Shown: one piece after another, positions 35,918 to 44,693 of the stretch
Position numbering within the stretch: the first letter of the stretch is position 1
How the letters are laid out: every line of letters begins with the position of its first letter
NCBI GenBank assembly: GCA_029570205.1
Contig: JAKQSI010000075.1
Span: forward strand, 1 to 46,576
DNA: 46,576 bases
DNA from: Candidatus Omnitrophota bacterium
Lineage (GTDB): Bacteria > Hinthialibacterota > Hinthialibacteria > Hinthialibacterales > JAKPRU01
Reading direction: 5' to 3'
Notes under the pieces: generated by a model
Told to the model about the DNA's origin: nothing
Database searches by the model: none
The model's input: only the letters and a program-made list of their open reading frames with translations
Program-made: the position numbers and the translations under genes

Positions 35918-38491
35918 ATGTTCGGACACAAGACCATTCCAGTCCTGTTTCTGGCAGTCGGGTTGGCGTTAGCGCTCGACCTGTGTGCATCCGTTCCGTC
36001 GACCGCAGCGGGATCGTCGGAGCGCCCCGTCAGCCGGGTGGCCATTATCACCGGCGAGAAAAGCGCCCAGCCGGAGCGAAAAGCCGCGGAGATATTTCAA
36101 AAGCGTATTCTGAAGCGAAGCGCCATATCAGCCCAAATCGCCGCGGAAAATGATGCCGCCGCAAGGCCGCTCATGGAAAAAGCCGAGATCACATTCGTTG
36201 TCGGCACGCCCGAAGGGAATGGTCTGTCGAAAGACCTGATGCAGAAACTGGGTGTCAAACGACCCACTCTTCCCAATTCGGATGTCCTCCATCCGGAGGG
36301 ATTTGCGGTCAAATCCGGTGTTGTGAATGGGAGGGACGTCATTCTCATCGCCGGAACCGATGAGCGGGGCACGCTTTACGGTGTGGGTTGGATGCTGCGG
36401 GCGATGACATACCATGCGGAGTCCCTGCTGATTCCGAGCGTGGATGTCCGGGAGAAACCGGCTTTTTTCATCCGGGGAGGACGACCGACCGGACCCGGCA
36501 GCCGGGCGAGACAATACGGCAACCTTCGGCCTCAAACTCCGGAAGAAACCGTGGAAGTCATGGAAGACCTGATGTTGCTTGGAACAAACGTTTTTGAGGA
36601 GGACCCGGCGGAGATGCGTTCCACATACGGCATGTTGACCGCGTTCGGGAGAACACTGAACCAGATGCCCGCAAATGCCGACGGATCGCCGGGATTTCCA
36701 CGCGAATGGGCAGCGGACGGCGGGCGCTCACGGAGATATGTCTGTCCTTCCATCCCGGAGGCACGAAAGGCTCTGCTCGAATCGTTCGATCAAATGTTCC
36801 GGTCCGCCCCGGATTATGATTTTTTCACAACAAACTCCGGCGATGAAGGGGGATGCCGCTGTGAGAAATGTATGCCCTGGGGAAATACCTATATTCGACT
36901 ACTTCACGAAGTCGCGGACCTTCTGCACAAATATCATCCGAACTGTAAAATTATGGCGACCAACCAGGATCTGACAAACGAGGGCAATCAGGCTATTTTT
37001 GATTACCTGAACAGCCGGGATTCCAGTTGGCTCTATGCCATTCGTTACGGCCCCGGCGCGGACGAGATGCAGACGTACATCCGGGGGCCTGTCAATCCGA
37101 GATGGTTTGAATATGAGGGATTCGGACCCTTGGGTAATTACCTGAAATATATGTTTCACGAGTTGCCCCGAACGACTACAATTGTCCTCTACAGCGATAT
37201 CACCCACTGGATGCAGGCTCAGTACGCGGTGCCGCATCCGGACATCGTACTCGCGGCGATTTATGACCGTCGATCCTGGAATGCCCGTCCGCGGAACTTC
37301 CATAAAGTGGCACAAGAGATTCTTCATTACTCCGTCGGGGATAAGCATTACAGCGAGGGAATGCACGATGATTTCAATAAGTGGTTCTGGTACCGTCTTC
37401 TCTGGAATCCCAATCAGGATGCCGAATCGATTACTAAAGAGTATTGCCGGTACTGGTTCGGACCCGAAGCGCAGGATGAAATCGCCCAAGCCATTTTCCT
37501 CATGGAAGAAACCCTGGAGAAACCGCTGATGGATAATCCCGGTGTCGCGAAAGCGGTCGATCTTCTCCGTTCGGGCGGGAAGAAGATCCCGGACAACCTG
37601 TTACGGAATGATTATCGATGGAGAATTATTACAGAAAAGGCCCTGATGGACCTGTACCTTCAAATGCGGGTCCGGAGAGGACAGGCAATCAAAGAGGAAG
37701 CGATCCCCATATTGGAGCGCGTACGACAATCCTCCGATCCCTCAAACGACGTGGCGGAAGCGCTGAAGATTCTGGACCAACCACTGGAAACAAATGCGAT
37801 GAAGGCGATCAAGGAGGAAGCGAAGGAGCGCGGGGAAGAATCAAACCGGGTAATCGGATATCGCGAACCGGTCGTCTTTTTAGTCGATCAGGGATTCGAC
37901 CTGACGGAAATCGAATGGTGGAAGAAAACTCTTCAGACCGGTCTGGACAGCAAGAACGATGAGCAGATTCGCAATGCCGTCGAAACCGTCCTGCACTATG
38001 ATGACCCGGGCGAAGGCGGATTCTACGATGATGTCGGATGGCCCAACGAGTCAGAACACCTGATCTATGGAGAAGCGCTATGGGGATTCGCTCCCTTTCC
38101 CGGTCCCGCAAAACTGTCTCATTACAATCTTGCTTACTCGTTCGGACGAGCAGATCGCGGTGTGACCTTCCGCTACGACGGCCTTGACCCTGAGGCGGAG
38201 TATGTTGTTCGAATCTCCGTGGGGCTTCATGTGGAGGAACAGGTAGACATGCTTCCAGGGGCGGAGTTGGAAGAAGGACTGATCGCAGATGGTGAGGTAA
38301 TCAGTGAGGGATTTCCGATCCCCAAGGGAGATGTACAGTTCCGCGAGTTCGATATTCCGCAGAAGGTGACGCGGGATGGAACAGTGGAAATATCTCTCAC
38401 AGGTAAATCCAAGACGTTGCCCGTAACCGGATTATTCGAGATCTGGTTGATGCGCAAGGATAGGATGCCCTGGACCGGTCGGGTCGAATGA
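35918..38491 (+). CDS. Secreted GH67-N/DUF4838-like protein
   Basis: An 857-residue protein. The signal peptide (1-31) is followed by an alpha-glucuronidase N-terminal-like domain (about 38-175: VAIITGEKSAQPERKAAE, GRDVILIAGTDERGTLYGVGWMLR). A TIM-barrel-like domain carries SGDEGGCRCEKC (307-318) and KIMATNQ, as in DUF4838 proteins. A C-terminal beta domain (about 690-855) completes it. Family relatives act on, or bind, polysaccharides; the exact hydrolase step is unknown, and the catalytic acids could be in SGDE. AAGGAG lies about 9 bases before the ATG. It stands upstream of the sialidase-like gene, probably in one unit. Confidence 0.75.
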   Translation: MFGHKTIPVLFLAVGLALALDLCASVPSTAAGSSERPVSRVAIITGEKSAQPERKAAEIFQKRILKRSAISAQIAAENDAAARPLMEKAEITFVVGTPEGNGLSKDLMQKLGVKRPTLPNSDVLHPEGFAVKSGVVNGRDVILIAGTDERGTLYGVGWMLRAMTYHAESLLIPSVDVREKPAFFIRGGRPTGPGSRARQYGNLRPQTPEETVEVMEDLMLLGTNVFEEDPAEMRSTYGMLTAFGRTLNQMPANADGSPGFPREWAADGGRSRRYVCPSIPEARKALLESFDQMFRSAPDYDFFTTNSGDEGGCRCEKCMPWGNTYIRLLHEVADLLHKYHPNCKIMATNQDLTNEGNQAIFDYLNSRDSSWLYAIRYGPGADEMQTYIRGPVNPRWFEYEGFGPLGNYLKYMFHELPRTTTIVLYSDITHWMQAQYAVPHPDIVLAAIYDRRSWNARPRNFHKVAQEILHYSVGDKHYSEGMHDDFNKWFWYRLLWNPNQDAESITKEYCRYWFGPEAQDEIAQAIFLMEETLEKPLMDNPGVAKAVDLLRSGGKKIPDNLLRNDYRWRIITEKALMDLYLQMRVRRGQAIKEEAIPILERVRQSSDPSNDVAEALKILDQPLETNAMKAIKEEAKERGEESNRVIGYREPVVFLVDQGFDLTEIEWWKKTLQTGLDSKNDEQIRNAVETVLHYDDPGEGGFYDDVGWPNESEHLIYGEALWGFAPFPGPAKLSHYNLAYSFGRADRGVTFRYDGLDPEAEYVVRISVGLHVEEQVDMLPGAELEEGLIADGEVISEGFPIPKGDVQFREFDIPQKVTRDGTVEISLTGKSKTLPVTGLFEIWLMRKDRMPWTGRVE

Positions 38492-38660
38492 GAGTCCATT
38501 CCTTCGCGATTCGAGAGTCGCGGTCGAGTACGGATGACACTTCCATTCCGAATGGCCCGGCTTTCGGTACTTGTTTGATACAAGACCACATTCGGAGGCT
38601 AAACGAATGATCCACAAAGGAGAATCGCTCGCAATAACGATATTGCATAATTGGAGAAAG

Positions 38661-39896
38661 ATGATGAAACAACGACTCTATTCGACATTTTGTATAGGCG
38701 TGGCCGTCCTGGTAGCGACATTCCATGTCGGCGCGGAAGAGCCTTTTTATCAGGCCGAGGTGATCTTCCCCGGTGAAGATATCCATAACCACGGCTCGTG
38801 TATTGTCGAATGCCCGAATGGCGATTTTCTTGTCTGTTGGTTCCATGGAGGGGAGCGACAGACGGACAGCGCTTATGTCGAGGGCGCACGTTGGGTAAAG
38901 GAAACCGGGAAATGGAGCGAGCGGTTTCTCATGGCCGACACGCCCGGTTTCCCCGATACGAACTGTTGCATGATTATCGATCCGCAAGAGCGGCTGTGGC
39001 TGTTGTGGCCCACGATTCTAGCCAATACGTGGGAAAGCGCCTTGATGAAATACAAGGTTTCCAGCGACTACATGCGTCCGGAAGGTCCGCCCAAGTGGGA
39101 TTACATGGAGGTGCTTCATATCAAGCAGGGCGATGACTTCGAACAGAAAGTTCGGGTAAAAAGCGAGGAATATATCAAATCGTTGAATATGCCGCCGGAT
39201 GAGCGCTTGACACGTTGGATTGACCGGAACTGCAGGCAGGCCGCCGATAAGCTCACGCGACGCCTCGGATGGTTCACACGCGGACATCCGTACATTCTGA
39301 ACGGTCGGACGATGCTGGTCGGATTGTATTCCGACGGATTTTCCTTCTCATTAGTGGCGCTGACTGACGATTGGGGGAAGACATGGCGGTTCAGCGACCC
39401 CATTGTCGGCGCCGGGAATATCCAGCCCACTTTCGCAAGGAAAAAGGACGGCACACTTGTGGCTTACATGCGGGATAACGGTCCACCGCCAAAACGAGTA
39501 CATGTCTCCGAGTCGACAGATAACGGGATGACCTGGAGCACGGTACACGATCATCCTCTACTTCCGAATCCCGGATCGGGACTGGAGGTCGCGAATCTCA
39601 AAGACGGCGACTGGATAGTCATTTACAACGATACGGAGGAGGGGCGACACAGCCTTGCGGTTTCCATTTCACAGGACGAAGGCAACACATTTCGATGGAC
39701 TCGCCATTTGGAATATAAAGAACCGGATACGGGCGGGAGTTTCAGCTACCCGTCGATTATTCAGGCCCGCGATGGAACAATCCATGCATCCTACACGTAC
39801 AACAATACCGGCCAACCCGATCCTCGGGAAAATGGGAAGACCATTAAACACGCGGCATTTAACAAAGCGTGGGTCATGGCAGGCGATCAGAAATAA
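38661..39896 (+). CDS. Secreted BNR sialidase-family protein
   Basis: The predicted mature protein begins after a signal peptide (MKQRLYSTFCIGVAVLVATF, HVGAEE). It holds a sialidase-type propeller with Asp-boxes TDDWGKTW, STDNGMTW and SQDEGNTF. The start pair ATGATG (38661, 38664) follows GGAG. A longer frame from 38607 also has GGAGG, giving 18 more residues and a less typical signal peptide. Function is exo-sialidase-like or a related glycan hydrolase or binding protein; the sialidase FRIP motif is not clear. The next stretch holds the ThuA relic. Confidence 0.75.
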   Translation: MMKQRLYSTFCIGVAVLVATFHVGAEEPFYQAEVIFPGEDIHNHGSCIVECPNGDFLVCWFHGGERQTDSAYVEGARWVKETGKWSERFLMADTPGFPDTNCCMIIDPQERLWLLWPTILANTWESALMKYKVSSDYMRPEGPPKWDYMEVLHIKQGDDFEQKVRVKSEEYIKSLNMPPDERLTRWIDRNCRQAADKLTRRLGWFTRGHPYILNGRTMLVGLYSDGFSFSLVALTDDWGKTWRFSDPIVGAGNIQPTFARKKDGTLVAYMRDNGPPPKRVHVSESTDNGMTWSTVHDHPLLPNPGSGLEVANLKDGDWIVIYNDTEEGRHSLAVSISQDEGNTFRWTRHLEYKEPDTGGSFSYPSIIQARDGTIHASYTYNNTGQPDPRENGKTIKHAAFNKAWVMAGDQK

Positions 39897-39897
39897 C

Positions 39898-40101
39898 GGG
39901 ACCGTTTTTATCGCCTGCATTTTGCTGACGGGGTGCTTCGCCGCCACCGCATTTGCTGCTCCTCTGAAAGTCTGTCTTTTGTCGGGGTCGGAGGAATACA
40001 AGTCGGATGTCTCTCTTGCCGCGTTCAAGGAGTATTTGGAGAGTCATTTCGACATGGAGTGTACGCTGCTTAAAGCGGTGGGGTTGGAGGGACTGCGGGG
40101 A
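39898..40101 (+). pseudogene. ThuA-like gene, 5' and 3' truncated
   Basis: In frame one reads a hydrophobic signal-type stretch FIACILLTGCFAATAFAA followed by LKVCLLSGSEEYKSDVSLAA FKEYLESHF and CTLLKAVGLEGLRG. This is the first part of ThuA-like (trehalose-utilisation family) proteins, normally over 200 residues. There is no start codon in frame behind the sialidase stop, and the frame is broken off by the repeat that begins near 40102. The gene is dead, probably by deletion at its 5' side and repeat insertion at its 3' side. Confidence 0.7.
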
Positions 40102-40200
40102 GACGCCCATGACACGCATCCCACACATCCGGAAGCCCACCACCCCGGCCCTCCCTGTAAACGGGGAGGGAGAAAAGGCCCGCGAGAATTGCAGGACGCA
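40102..40200. repeat. CCTCCC-type hairpin repeat, copy 3
   Basis: CCCTCCC (40149-40155), loop TGTAAACG, GGGAGGG (40164-40170), flanked by ACCCCGG and AAAAGGCC. It abuts the ThuA relic and is of the same type as the copies at 240 and 25207. Confidence 0.55.
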
Positions 40201-40402
40201 CGCCTTTCAAGAACTCTGCCGGCCGACATGTTCTGTTTGTATAATCCCGACATTGTGTTTTCTTTATCAGGCGGATCGTGATCCTGTGTTGAAGGATGGG
40301 AATTGTTGCCTTTTTCCCGCCCAGGACAGAGGACCGGAAGGCCGCATACGAGAAGCGAATACACGCAAGTATGATTTTACTTAATCGAGGTCAAAGGAAG
40401 AG

Positions 40403-42148
40403 ATGAGTGTCCTGGCTTTTCTAGCGATTCCCATAGTTGCTTTCATCCTGGCAAGCAAATTGTATGCAAGATACATCGCGCGGGTTCTCGGCGAAGATGC
40501 GAATCATCCGACTCCGGCAGTAACAATCAATGATGGACGGGACTATGTTCCTACCAAACGATACATAGTTTTTGCCCATCATTTTTCTGCGATCGCCGGA
40601 GCCGGACCGATTATCGGCCCGACGATGGCGGTACTCTACGGATTCCTGCCCGCATGGCTTTGGGTAGTTGTGGGAGGGATATTCATCGGTGCGGTACATG
40701 ATTTCACAACGATGTTCGTGTGCCTCCGCGAAAAAGGGAAATCCATTGCCGAAGTGGCCCGCATTACCCTCGGCAAGACGGGCTTCAACTTAATGATCTC
40801 ATTTACAATCATGATGCTGCTGCTGCTGATCTGCTCATCCTTTCTCAGCGCCACGGCTATCTCGTTAACTTCTCTATGGCCGCTCAGCAAACTCGGCATC
40901 GAAGGGACCGATACGATCCTCAAAACCGTTACATCCGATGGAGTCGTCTACGGACGGATCGGCGGCATCGCCTCCACATCCGTAATTGTCATAACCTTGT
41001 GCGCGCCCTTTCTGGGTTGGCTGATTTACAGAAAAGGAATCAAGGCAATTCATGCGTATTTGCTGGCCTCCGCCATCTGCATCGTGTCCATTTTACTCGG
41101 TATTGCCTATCCGGTTTCCTTGCAACCTTTTCATTGGATGATCATTATTTCGATTTATGTCCTCATCGCTTCCGGAACGCCGGTGTGGGTCATTCTTCAA
41201 CCGCGCGATTTTATCAATGTGCAGATTCTGTATGGCGGAATGGTTCTCCTGGTCGTTTCATTATTATCGGCAGGACTCCGCGGCACGACAATTTCCCTTC
41301 CGGAATTCAACCTTGCGGAAGGAGCGCACAGCCTGGGCCTCGTCTGGCCGATGATGTTTATTACGATCGCCTGTGGCGCGATATCGGGATTTCACTCGCT
41401 CGTCGCCGGCGGAACCACCTGCAAACAACTAAGCGTCGAAACCGATGCGCGGAAAATCGGCTTTCATTCCATGCTTCTCGAATCGCTGCTTGCGGTTTGT
41501 GTACTTCTTGCTCTCGGTGTCGGACTGAGTCTGGCCGACTATCGATCGATTGTCTGGCCTTCCGACCCCTCGGCAAAATCCAATCCCATCTTAGGATTTT
41601 CCCTGGCGGCAGGCCATTTATTCAACAGGGGCCTGGGGATACCTATTTCCCTTGGAACGGTGTTCGGCATTTTACTGGTCGAAGGATTTGTGATTACCAC
41701 GCTCGATGCGGCGGTCCGGTTGAATCGATACCTGTTTGAAGAATTGTGGGCCATCCTTTTTGACAATCGAAACCGACTTCTCGCTAACTACTGGTTCAAT
41801 TCGTTCCTGACGGTGTGTTGCATGTTTATCCTTGCGTATTCGAATGCCTTTTCCGTGCTCTGGCCGGTTTTCGGAGCGGCAAACCAACTTCTTGCCGCGC
41901 TGGCTTTGTTCACTGTTTCCAGCTGGTTAGTAATCAAAGGCAGGAAATATGTTTTTGCCCTGTATCCGGCGCTTTTCATGCTCGTGACCACGATCACCGC
42001 AGTAGTCTTTCTGTTATTGGATCATGTACGGAAAGACAACTACATTCTAATAGTCGTTGATCTGCTTTTATTCCTGCTTTCAATCGGTGTTGTCATACTC
42101 GCCGGAAGGATGTTCTTTAAACAGAGGAAGGGGAACGTCCCCGCATGA
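40403..42148 (+). CDS. cstA: Carbon starvation protein CstA
   Basis: A 581-residue polytopic transporter. Family hallmarks are FAHHFSAIAGAGPIIGP, GGIFIGAVHDF, SGFHSLVAGGTTCKQL and LFGAANQL-type (VFGAANQLLAALAL). CstA-type proteins import peptides and pyruvate, often under starvation. AAGGAAGAG precedes the ATG. It follows the wrecked region, so its promoter is unclear: nothing convincing is seen between 40201 and 40402. Confidence 0.93.
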   Translation: MSVLAFLAIPIVAFILASKLYARYIARVLGEDANHPTPAVTINDGRDYVPTKRYIVFAHHFSAIAGAGPIIGPTMAVLYGFLPAWLWVVVGGIFIGAVHDFTTMFVCLREKGKSIAEVARITLGKTGFNLMISFTIMMLLLLICSSFLSATAISLTSLWPLSKLGIEGTDTILKTVTSDGVVYGRIGGIASTSVIVITLCAPFLGWLIYRKGIKAIHAYLLASAICIVSILLGIAYPVSLQPFHWMIIISIYVLIASGTPVWVILQPRDFINVQILYGGMVLLVVSLLSAGLRGTTISLPEFNLAEGAHSLGLVWPMMFITIACGAISGFHSLVAGGTTCKQLSVETDARKIGFHSMLLESLLAVCVLLALGVGLSLADYRSIVWPSDPSAKSNPILGFSLAAGHLFNRGLGIPISLGTVFGILLVEGFVITTLDAAVRLNRYLFEELWAILFDNRNRLLANYWFNSFLTVCCMFILAYSNAFSVLWPVFGAANQLLAALALFTVSSWLVIKGRKYVFALYPALFMLVTTITAVVFLLLDHVRKDNYILIVVDLLLFLLSIGVVILAGRMFFKQRKGNVPA

Positions 42149-42167
42149 GGCCTGTGGATTACTTGTG

Positions 42168-44663
42168 ATGGACGAACCTGAATGGACAGATATTGCGCGC
42201 CCTTGTTTGCGGGAACCGCCTGCCCGTCCGCTGGTAAAGGTCGCATTGGGGTACATGGCCGGACTGACCATCGGATGGGCTTTCCCTGTTTCTATACTCT
42301 TGACATCGGCGCTTCTTCTGGTTTGCGTTGGTGTGTTGCTTTTATTTGCTCTGAGACGGTCGCCGGGAATAAAACAGGCGGTCTGGATTTGTGCCGTGGT
42401 TGTGGCCATACTCATCGGGATGATCCGTGCCGAGTGGATCTCCGCTCGCCAAAGTCGTATCGACGATCAAGTATCCTACCTGGCCGGACCCGGCCCTGTT
42501 TCTCTAACCGGTAGAGTGTCCGCACCGCCGGTGTTTCGGGATGGTAAGGCGCGGATTCTGCTCAATCGGGTAGCCGTCACGCGGTATGAGAAAACCTATT
42601 CCATGCCCGGATCGGTTGAGTTGTATTATTCCACAGAGAGCGAGCCGAGCGTGGACATCGGTCAGCTGGTTCAAGCGGAGGGGGGGCTTTCTCTACTTCA
42701 GGGTTCCATGCTGCCGGGAGGATTTTCGGCCCGGGATTTCTATTACGCCCGCGCTCAGGTTGCCCGGGCGTATGCCGACTCGACTACTGTGGAATTCGCT
42801 CCGCCTGCTCCGGCTCGTTCTCTCTCAGACAGGCTGATGGGATTTGTCTGGGGCTTCGGGAACAAAAGCGATCGGCTGATCCGTGAGACGTTTCCATCCG
42901 AGGAGTCGGGGTTGCTGCTGGCCCTCGGTCTTGGCGTCAATACACAGATGTCATGGGAAGTTAAGGAAGCCTTTCGGAAAAGCGGCCTGGCGCATATCAC
43001 GGTAGTCAGCGGTCTACATCTCACGCTGCTGCTGAGTGCGCTGTTGTGGTTCCTGCGATTTGCGGGATTTCGGAGGCGTATTGCCGCCTCCCTGGCGATT
43101 CCGTTTCTCTGTTTTTTTCTGTTGCTGGTCGGACCGAGGGTTCCCGTGGTTCGTGCTACAATCACGGCGGCCTTCCTGATGGGCGGGATTTTCCTGGAAC
43201 GTCCGGTCGATCGTCTCAATGCGTTGGCTACCGCTGCACTTGTGGTTCTCTTGATTTGGCCGGATGAATTCTGGCTGCCCTCTTTCCAATTATCCTTTAT
43301 GGCGGTCCTGGCTTTGATTGTCATTCTGCCGGGATGTACACGATTCCTGCCGTTGCCCCGCCCATTACCGTGGTCCTATATCGTCCAACTGGTTCTTGCT
43401 TCACTTGTTGTAACGCTTGGTATTTCCCCACTCACTATCTACCATTTTCATCTGTGGAGCGTCGGCAGCATTCTTGGGAATTTGATTGCCATTCCGCTTC
43501 TCTCCTTTCTGTTACCGCTTCTCTATGTCTTTTTGATTCTTCATCATGTCGGTCTGTCGATAGTCGCAGGTCTTCTTGCACCGGTCATTCGAGCATTTAC
43601 CGAATGGATGATGTTGACTGCGAAAAGCTTCTCTGCACATATCGAATTAGCATGTTGCGGAGTGGGATTGCTTGCCGCTGCCGCGCTGGTTTTCTTGAGC
43701 ATCTCTCTGGTAGAGGTATCCCGAAAGCGGCATCAGAGGCGGCCGATCAGCCTTGTCGTGGTTTGCCTGGCCCTGGCTGCCATGGGGGTCTGGTATGATA
43801 CGCTGAACACATTCTGGCGGCCCCTTCGGGTAGATTTTCTATCTCTGGGACAGGGCGATTCCATTTTCATTCGCACACCGCAGGGATCGACAATCTTAGT
43901 CGATGGCGGCGCACCACACGCACGCTACGAGAGCCTCGTGGAATACCTTCTCGATCAGGGGATTCGCCGGATCGACCTTGTTGTCCTTACCCACCCGGAG
44001 GCCGATCATATCGGAGCGTTGCCGGAGGTTCTCTCACGATTCCCGGTGGACTTGGTTCTTGATCCGGGCAAGGATGCGGAAACCGATTCCTGGCAGGTAT
44101 TTCGTTACGCAGTGATCCAAAACGGTGCGGCGTGGGAGGTTGCCCGCGCGGGGGATGAGATCGGTGGGCTGCGGGATATCCGTCTCCAGGTTATTCATCC
44201 GTCCGGCCCGCGCGCACGTTGTCCGGTCGAAGGAGAAGCCAACGAGGATTCCCTGGTTTTATTGCTCTCCTGGCGAAATCTTCAAATTGTCCTCACCGGG
44301 GATATCGGGTTCGAAACCGAGGAGAATCTCGACCTTCGTGCAGACGGAAAGACCGTGGTATTAAAAGTCCCGCACCACGGGAGCCGGTACTCTTCTTCCT
44401 GGGAGTTTCTTGAAAACCTTCATCCGTTGGTCGCGGTAGCCGAGGTGGGACGAAATCCGTACGGGCATCCGCACGAGCGCACGATACGCCGGTATTGGGG
44501 CATCGGCGCCCAGTTTTTCCGCACAGACCGCTGCGGCACGGTCTGCCTCCAATCCGACGGCGATACCCTGCGTATTCTGACCACGCGGCGTGACGCGGCT
44601 TACGAGTATGCCCCCGAACAATCCGCGATTCAATCTTCAGGAGATGCGCAAATCCCTCTATAA
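42168..44663 (+). CDS. comEC: ComEC/Rec2-type DNA uptake channel protein
   Basis: A long membrane protein of about 830 residues. An N-terminal extracellular OB-type (DUF4131) part is followed by the competence membrane domain (SGLHLTLLLSALLWFLRF, RVPVVRATITAAFLMGG). A C-terminal metallo-beta-lactamase-like domain (LGQGDSIFIRTPQGSTILVDGG, LTHPEADHIGALPEVL, VPHHGSRYSSSWEFL) follows. ComEC moves single-stranded DNA across the inner membrane. The start at 42168 is the first good one; a longer frame from 42057 overlaps cstA. No strong ribosome site is seen. Confidence 0.9.
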   Translation: MDEPEWTDIARPCLREPPARPLVKVALGYMAGLTIGWAFPVSILLTSALLLVCVGVLLLFALRRSPGIKQAVWICAVVVAILIGMIRAEWISARQSRIDDQVSYLAGPGPVSLTGRVSAPPVFRDGKARILLNRVAVTRYEKTYSMPGSVELYYSTESEPSVDIGQLVQAEGGLSLLQGSMLPGGFSARDFYYARAQVARAYADSTTVEFAPPAPARSLSDRLMGFVWGFGNKSDRLIRETFPSEESGLLLALGLGVNTQMSWEVKEAFRKSGLAHITVVSGLHLTLLLSALLWFLRFAGFRRRIAASLAIPFLCFFLLLVGPRVPVVRATITAAFLMGGIFLERPVDRLNALATAALVVLLIWPDEFWLPSFQLSFMAVLALIVILPGCTRFLPLPRPLPWSYIVQLVLASLVVTLGISPLTIYHFHLWSVGSILGNLIAIPLLSFLLPLLYVFLILHHVGLSIVAGLLAPVIRAFTEWMMLTAKSFSAHIELACCGVGLLAAAALVFLSISLVEVSRKRHQRRPISLVVVCLALAAMGVWYDTLNTFWRPLRVDFLSLGQGDSIFIRTPQGSTILVDGGAPHARYESLVEYLLDQGIRRIDLVVLTHPEADHIGALPEVLSRFPVDLVLDPGKDAETDSWQVFRYAVIQNGAAWEVARAGDEIGGLRDIRLQVIHPSGPRARCPVEGEANEDSLVLLLSWRNLQIVLTGDIGFETEENLDLRADGKTVVLKVPHHGSRYSSSWEFLENLHPLVAVAEVGRNPYGHPHERTIRRYWGIGAQFFRTDRCGTVCLQSDGDTLRILTTRRDAAYEYAPEQSAIQSSGDAQIPL

Positions 44664-44664
44664 T
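44636..44664 (+). promoter_or_regulatory. Candidate promoter of the sugar ABC ATPase gene
   Basis: TTCAGG (44636-44641), 17 bp and a perfect TATAAT (44659-44664) overlapping the comEC stop. Confidence 0.45.
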
Positions 44665-44693
44665 AACCAGACCTGTTACCGGAGAATCGACTG

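Noticed and set aside
39655-39890. Plus-strand frame leading into the ThuA relic
   Set aside because: It is the shifted frame of the sialidase-like gene; only the part after 39898 has protein-like sequence.
40201-40402. Promoter of cstA with TATAAT at 40240 or TATGAT at 40370
   Set aside because: Neither has a usable -35 at 16-18 bp; left unassigned.
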